The notes under the pieces were generated by a model. The model saw nothing but the letters and a program-made list of their open reading frames with translations. It searched no databases and had not been told where the DNA came from. From assembly GCA_963514095.1 (NCBI GenBank), contig OY741264.1, positions 33,232,641-33,296,640 on the forward strand: DNA of 64,000 nucleotides, written 5' to 3'. This document shows, one piece after another, positions 58,613 through 64,000 of this stretch (position 1 is its first letter; each line of letters starts with the position of its first letter). Source of the stretch: Eutrigla gurnardus (Eukaryota > Chordata > Actinopteri > Perciformes > Triglidae). The position numbers were made by a program, and so were the translations under genes.

Positions 58613-60934
58613 ACAACCACCCAGTGGACATTCTAACGTTACGTACAAGCGTAGAAGAACTTTGTGAAACAAGCATAAAGTCAACATTGACTTTTCACGT
58701 CACGTGATAGAAGTAGGGGTCTCCTGTGTGAAAGTCCTGTGTTGATTTTTGGACCCAATTGTTATTATACCACGTAACTTTCAACAGTCGCTTGATACGT
58801 TACGTCACTTGTTCAGACCAAACTTCAACTTTCAACGTGTTTAGGATGAAGAAATGTACGATGAAAACATGTTTCCCCGGCGACGGGGCTTAAAGACGAG
58901 GTTAATGAGAGCCGTGAGAGTGAACCAAAACAACGAGTTGGAAGATGCTAAAAAACACTCCTTACAGAACTGAAGGGAGCTGCAGAATCGGGTTTCTGCG
59001 GGTTCATCACCGAATGAACTTCACATAATATGTAATAATAAGACGTTATTCCCCTCATTGTTCATATAATCACAGAGATTAAAGCCGCGTTAACACTGGA
59101 GAAATACAATGAATGGAGTTGAGGCTTTCTGGGTTTTGTCAGCTCTCTTTCTTGATGATGTTTTTCTATTTTTAGCAAAAAATAATTTGGAGTTGTTGCC
59201 CTGAAGGCAGCGGAGTCCAAACACGAAGAGAAAGAAGAGTTTGCAGCTTTGTCCCTCCGAAAGAGTTTATTGATCTGTCGATCCGTTCCACCAGCGAGGA
59301 CGGTCGTCAAACATCTGCAGATACGCACGTCTTCATGAGTCATTAAAACTTTTTGATTAATATTCAGAAAAACACGGGAACAAAGAGTCCTCTTTTACAC
59401 CTTTGCAGAAACCGACAAAGAATTATAATGAAACCACATTCATACCTACAGGCAATTTTAGAGATTCTATTTAACTGGAGGAAGAAAAAAAAATGTCAGA
59501 CGCAGCAGGAGAGTTATTGGCAAAAAACAAAACAAAAAAATACAATTTTCCAAAATTTCCATGTAGCCTAACCTGCATGAACCCAGAAGAAAGCCCTGCT
59601 CTAATGGAAATAACACGAAGACAAAGTGGACTCAAACAGAACTTCTAACTGTGAAGCAAAAGTGTGAAACAATCATTTACATTCCAGTTGGTCACCATGA
59701 CAACAGGAAAGGTCAAATTAAACAAAAACATCCACAACACAGAAAACTGGATTTTTGTCGTCATATGATACGCTAATATTTTTCAGCTGACGCATCAATA
59801 CACACGATCGCAGAGAACATCAAGCCTCGGAGGAGTCATGTGCTCTCTCTGTGCTTTCAAGAATGATCAAAAATCAAAAATCAGATGCAGATGGAGAGTC
59901 CGTTAAAAAAACAACAACAATGCTAAGTTTGCTAATGAGCCTCCGGAGCAGCTTCAAAGCTCCTTTTCACAGATTCTCAAAGCGTCTGAACTCTGCTGGA
60001 GGTCTGAACAGCATTTCTTCCATATTTAGTGTTTTGATGTTGTTTGCTTCCTAAAATCAATTGTTTTCAATGAAGAATGACACCGATAGATCCCCAGATA
60101 AAAAAAGGGAATTAAATGTTTTTGAATGCTGCAAGTCAGGTGATAAGCAACGAGCAATCCTTTACCTTTTATTTCATCCATATATACCAGTCTATGGTCA
60201 ACATGTGTAGGAGAATATGGATAAATAAGGGATTTTTCTGGTTCATATCGATCTTTATTTGAAAGATCCTAAATCCCAAATTACTTAAGGTGGTATTTTC
60301 TGAAGCTGTGTCCAATCATTCCATTTAACATAAAGTAAGTGCTTTTATACTATGAGCCTCATGCACAAAGAATAGAATATCTATAAGTTACTATCCATCT
60401 CTCCATCACATCTCTGGAGCATAATCACAACCTTTCCCTAGAAGCAGGCTTGATATCTGGTTTTGGGGGTAAATGAGGTGGTTATGGATGCCTCAAGAGG
60501 CAGAGCGACGCCTCCTTTCAGCCTTAATCACACCGCCAACCGTACCGACTGTTGCTGAGCCGTCTTGTTAGCAGAGAGTGTTTATTAAAAACACACCAAA
60601 CGGAGACTTGAGGAGGAGGGAAGAAAAGGGAGATGACATATATGAGGATTACATCTGAGCCCTGCTGTGTCCTCCCAGTGCTGGTCTTTGATTGGTCGAC
60701 AGACGGCGAGGAGCCGTCGGGGGTCGGGGTGTTAGTTCCTGTGGTGACTCATCAATAATTGGTGTATATCTTGACAAGTCATCCTTGTGAAATAAGAGCT
60801 CAATTAAACGAGCATCAGTCCTGTCCCGGTGAATGATGTAAAGCCGTGTCTTTAACGGCTCCGAGTTGGACTCCAGCAGGATCCGTCTCATCCACTTTCA
60901 CGGCCGAGTGACTCATCGATGTGAGGACGCAGTT
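58613..60934. other. Intergenic, no gene seen
   Basis: About 2.3 kb between two minisatellites. Short frames only, AT-rich, no splice-supported coding sequence. Confidence 0.45.
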
Positions 60935-61455
60935 TCTACGGCAACTTCCACGGCAACTTCCACAGCAACTTCCACGGCAACTTCCACGGCAACTTCCATG
61001 GCAACTTCCACGACAGCTTCCACAGCAACGTCCACGGCAACGTCCCTGGCAACGTCCCTGGCAACTTCCACGGCAGCTTCCACAGCAACTTCCACGGCAA
61101 CTTCCGCGGCAACTTCCACGGCAGCTTCCACGGCAACTTCCACGGCAACTTCCACGGCAACCTCCACGGCAACTTCCACGGCAGCTTCCACGGCAACTTC
61201 CACGGCAACTTCCACGGCAGCTTCCACGGCAACTTCCACGGCAGCTTCCACGGCAACTTCCACGGCAGTTTCCACGGCAGCTTCCACGGCAGCTTCCACG
61301 GCAACTTCCACGGCAACTTCCACGACAGCTTCAACAGCAACTTCCACGGCAACTTCCACGGCAGTTTCCACAGCAGCTTCCACGGCAACTTCCACGGCAA
61401 CTTCCACGACAGCTTCCACGGCAACGTCCACGCCAACTTCCATGGCAGCTTCCTG
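60935..61455. repeat. 12-bp minisatellite GGCAACTTCCAC, about 43 copies
   Basis: The 12-bp unit varies mainly at GGCAAC/GGCAGC/GACAGC and CTTCC/CGTCC/CCTCC. The period keeps several frames open on both strands, encoding Ala/Thr/Ser, Pro/Arg/Gln/Leu or Lys/Leu/Pro/Trp repeats. Confidence 0.95.
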
Positions 61456-61739
61456 CTTCTCATCCTGAACAACTCGCTGTGTGGTTTCAGGTGTCTTCCA
61501 TACATAACGTGACCTTTGCCTCCAGAAAAGAGGATTTCTCTATTAGTTGGACACATCAGGCGCATGGATGTCGACAAAGACCTAACTATTGACTTGTGAT
61601 GGAACTCGGACTTGAGCTTTTTGACTTCTCGACACTTTCCCCAAGTTCAAAGATGATAAAGTATGTTATTTACAAAGTGTACCCCAAATCAGTTCATTCC
61701 CTTCATCATCAACGTCAACGATATTCATGCCCAACAAGT

Positions 61740-62065
61740 CGCCAGATCGCAGTATGACTTGAAAGACAAGACTCGAAACTCAAAGTTCTTAACATGGGAC
61801 TTGACTTGGGACTTGTCAGTCCGGATTCGCGACTTGACTTGAGTCTTGTCACTCTTTTCTTGAGAAATGTCAAGTCTTGACCCGGGACTTGACTTGAAAC
61901 TCATCAAGTCTTGACATTGGACTTGACTTCAGACTTGTCTGTCTGAACCTGGGACTTGACTAGAGACTTCTTGAGACTTGTCTGTCTGAACCTGGGACTT
62001 GACTAGAGACTTGTCAGTCTTGATCCGGGGCTTGACTCGATACTTGATTTGGAAATTGACTTGTG
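61740..62065. repeat. Degenerate GACTTG(A/G)CTTG repeat
   Basis: Units of GGGACTTGACT, AGACTTGTCTGTCTGAACCT and GTCTTGA recur irregularly over about 325 bp. GTCTGTCTGAACCTGGGACT occurs twice, about 43 bp apart. Confidence 0.8.
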
Positions 62066-64000
62066 AACCTGTTGGTTAGTGACTTCACTTTTTTGCAGCT
62101 TTTGTTAGATGATGTTATAATTTAACTTAAATGCTGGGACTAATAAAGTCTGTCTTGCTATGAGACATCCTTCATAAACTAACGCTGTTGTCTTTTATTC
62201 ATCTTGTCAACGAGGAAAGCTTGTAAGTTTGATTGATATTCATACACAAAGACAGACACTAACAGGAAGTAAGAGATTTTTCCATGAGAAACCCATGTTA
62301 AAGGCCGAGTGTGCGGCTGTGAGGTTTGTGACGATGAGAGCAGACTGGAGTCAATCAGCGGAGCGTCCAGCTGTAACGAGGTGTGTTTAACGCAGCGGGA
62401 GGCTCGTCATCCTCTCTCTGATTTACCGACTAACTGAACCGCCGGCGATGTTTTCCACATCGATGACCTTGAACAATAAAAACAACACTCCGATTTGACC
62501 TGACCGAAAAGAACGCACCAGGCGTTAAACGTCCGGCAGGTCAGCCTCGAAACATAATCTTCAGGTTTTTTTCTAGACTTCACAACATGCCTCCTTCACT
62601 CTTAACCAGATTTGTAGATAAAACTCCTCCCGGCACAATTAATGCACTGGAGCAGCTGCCGATCGCCTCCTGTCACGATGAATCCTTCACTTGATCTGCC
62701 AGATATCTCCTGGTTTGTTTGAGACAATCTGCATCATTAACATGTAAGGGAGGGGGGGGGGGGGGGGGGGCATCTGCTTCATCTGTGGGTGTGAGGAGAT
62801 GATTAATAAAGTTGCTTTTACTGTTTGAATCCTAACGCTAAGCCCCTGAACGGTTGCCCCCCGGCACACGTTTCCGGCGTGGGCTGCAGGAGTCCGTTTT
62901 TACTTTTTTAAAGCCGTCTGTCAGGTTGCTGGAACGTTTAAAGGCGATGATGAAGCAGCTTTGATCTTCCCCTTGCTGGGATTAATAATTCAACTTTCAT
63001 GAAACTGAAAGACAAGAATGTTTAAAGAGCAGAATATCAAAGAAGAGAAATAATAATAATAATGACATTTTGCTCTGAATAATAAGCTGTTCATTCATTA
63101 AAAAGGAAGAAAAGGGGCTCAGATCTGAATTCTACTGGCTCGGTAAATAACATACACTTCAGGGGCGCTCCGGTGCGTCACTGGGAGGTAATTAAGGGTT
63201 GCCGGTTCGAGACCTTTTCTGGTTCTGTCTGCCTACACGGCTTACAGTTGTTCCTAAATAATGCACGCTGCTCTCTGTGCTGGTAATTGCAGTGTGGAGA
63301 AACAGTCTGGTGACAGTTTTTTTTTCTTTTTTGCAGCAATGATGAAGAATTTCTCCTCATCTCTGCACGTGTGTGAAGATGCTTGTGCAGCTATCTTTGT
63401 GGGGACCAATGACTTTCAGAGTGAGGACACTTAATTTGCTTTGGGATTTGGGTCAAACTTCATCATCTTATTAATAGTAATACATGTTATTCATGGGTGC
63501 CTTTCTAAACATTTAAGGACACCTTACAGTTGAATCAAGTAAAGTCAGAGTCAAGAGGGAGGAAGCATGGATGTGGGTTTTTGGTGGACAGGTAGAGCCG
63601 GGTGTCGTCTGCGTAGCAGTGAAATTGGATGATTGTGATGAATGTGGATGACTCTTAGTATCTAGTGTCTTAGCACGCTAATATTCAGCTAATTACGGGT
63701 AGGCATGTACATGTGATGCTGACGGGAATGCCATTAGTTTTGCAGGCATGTAGTCATAAACCAGTATGGGAAACAATTACAATTTTGACCTCATGATGGC
63801 ATTAGAGGAAAAGTCGATTATGTTTACACTGTTATGTTATTCTGAATGTGATATCAGTCGTGTGAACTGCCTATTCCATTTGGATATTCCAAATTAGGCC
63901 TTCCATTTATGAACCTAGCATCTGATTAAGACATGGCGGCCTCTTGCTAGTTTATGGAAAACTAGCCGACACATGCAAGAGATACAATCCCAAAAGAAAA
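62066..64000. other. Intergenic to right edge, no gene seen
   Basis: Contains the poly-G tract and a weak tRNA-like B-box (GCCGGTTCGAGACC at 63200-63213) within GGGCGCTCCGGTGCGTCACT sequence, perhaps a decayed SINE. Nothing coding. Confidence 0.4.
62752..62770. repeat. Poly-G tract
   Basis: Nineteen G in a row; other homopolymers are poly-C at 14099-14112 and 54591-54604. Confidence 0.9.

Noticed and set aside
57846..58620. Cys/Val/Leu-rich minus-strand frames resembling membrane proteins
   Set aside because: Pure products of the CAACGTAACG repeat; overlapping frames have the same low-complexity look.
60866..61592. Ala/Thr/Ser, Pro/Arg/Gln and Lys/Leu/Pro/Trp repeat frames
   Set aside because: Artefacts of the 12-bp minisatellite, open in several frames on both strands at once.
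63160..63215. Second tRNA-derived element
   Set aside because: Only a B-box-like GGTTCGAGACC is visible, with no A-box at the right distance and no target duplication.

Overview
The window is vertebrate nuclear DNA, almost certainly from a teleost fish and probably a percomorph. Genes are split into short exons with GT-AG introns, microsatellites (CA/GT, GATA, AT) are dense, and there are fish-type tRNA-derived SINEs, MITEs and minisatellites. No bacterial, viral or CRISPR system is present. Most long open frames are either fragments around single exons or low-complexity repeats that stay open because the period is a multiple of 3.

Gene layout, left to right: (1) the first two coding exons of a MAP1-family gene, by position MAP1A, on the minus strand (9458-11174), with the rest beyond the left edge; (2) TP53BP1 on the plus strand (16798-35082), reconstructed here as 28 coding exons with consistent phases and about 1743 codons, covering the N-terminal ATM-target region, oligomerisation segment, GAR motif, tandem Tudor, UDR/NLS and two BRCT repeats; (3) TUBGCP4 on the minus strand (36002-43799), 17 coding exons and about 665 codons; (4) CDKN2AIP on the plus strand (44644-47048), 3 coding exons and 313 codons; (5) a CART neuropeptide precursor on the minus strand (55089-56422), 3 exons and 129 codons. 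The MAP1A / TP53BP1 / TUBGCP4 order and orientation (head-to-head, then tail-to-tail) is the same as on human chromosome 15q15, which supports the calls. TUBGCP4 and CDKN2AIP share an 845-bp head-to-head promoter interval. The TP53BP1 and TUBGCP4 poly(A) signals are only 34 bp apart on opposite strands.

The intergenic DNA and introns are rich in repeats. The most striking is a 70-bp minisatellite in which every unit carries a near-perfect CTCF core (TGGCCACCAGGGGGCG). It occurs as 4 copies (plus) at 1.7 kb, 6 copies (minus) at 3.9 kb, one copy at 6.7 kb and 12 copies (plus) inside a TP53BP1 intron at 26.3-27.1 kb. It appears to have grown out of the terminal inverted repeat of a MITE, so a transposon may be seeding clusters of architectural-protein sites around a DNA-repair gene. 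Other mobile DNA includes a complete SINE with a 13-bp target duplication, a 47-bp SINE stub with its own 13-bp duplication, an 1819-bp Tc1/mariner-type non-autonomous element with 57-bp inverted repeats and TA duplications nested in older repeat DNA, and a palindromic MITE. Large minisatellites fill TUBGCP4, TP53BP1 and CART introns and the gene-poor right third.

Exon boundaries were set by hand from splice consensus, phase and remembered family sequence; no alignment was run.
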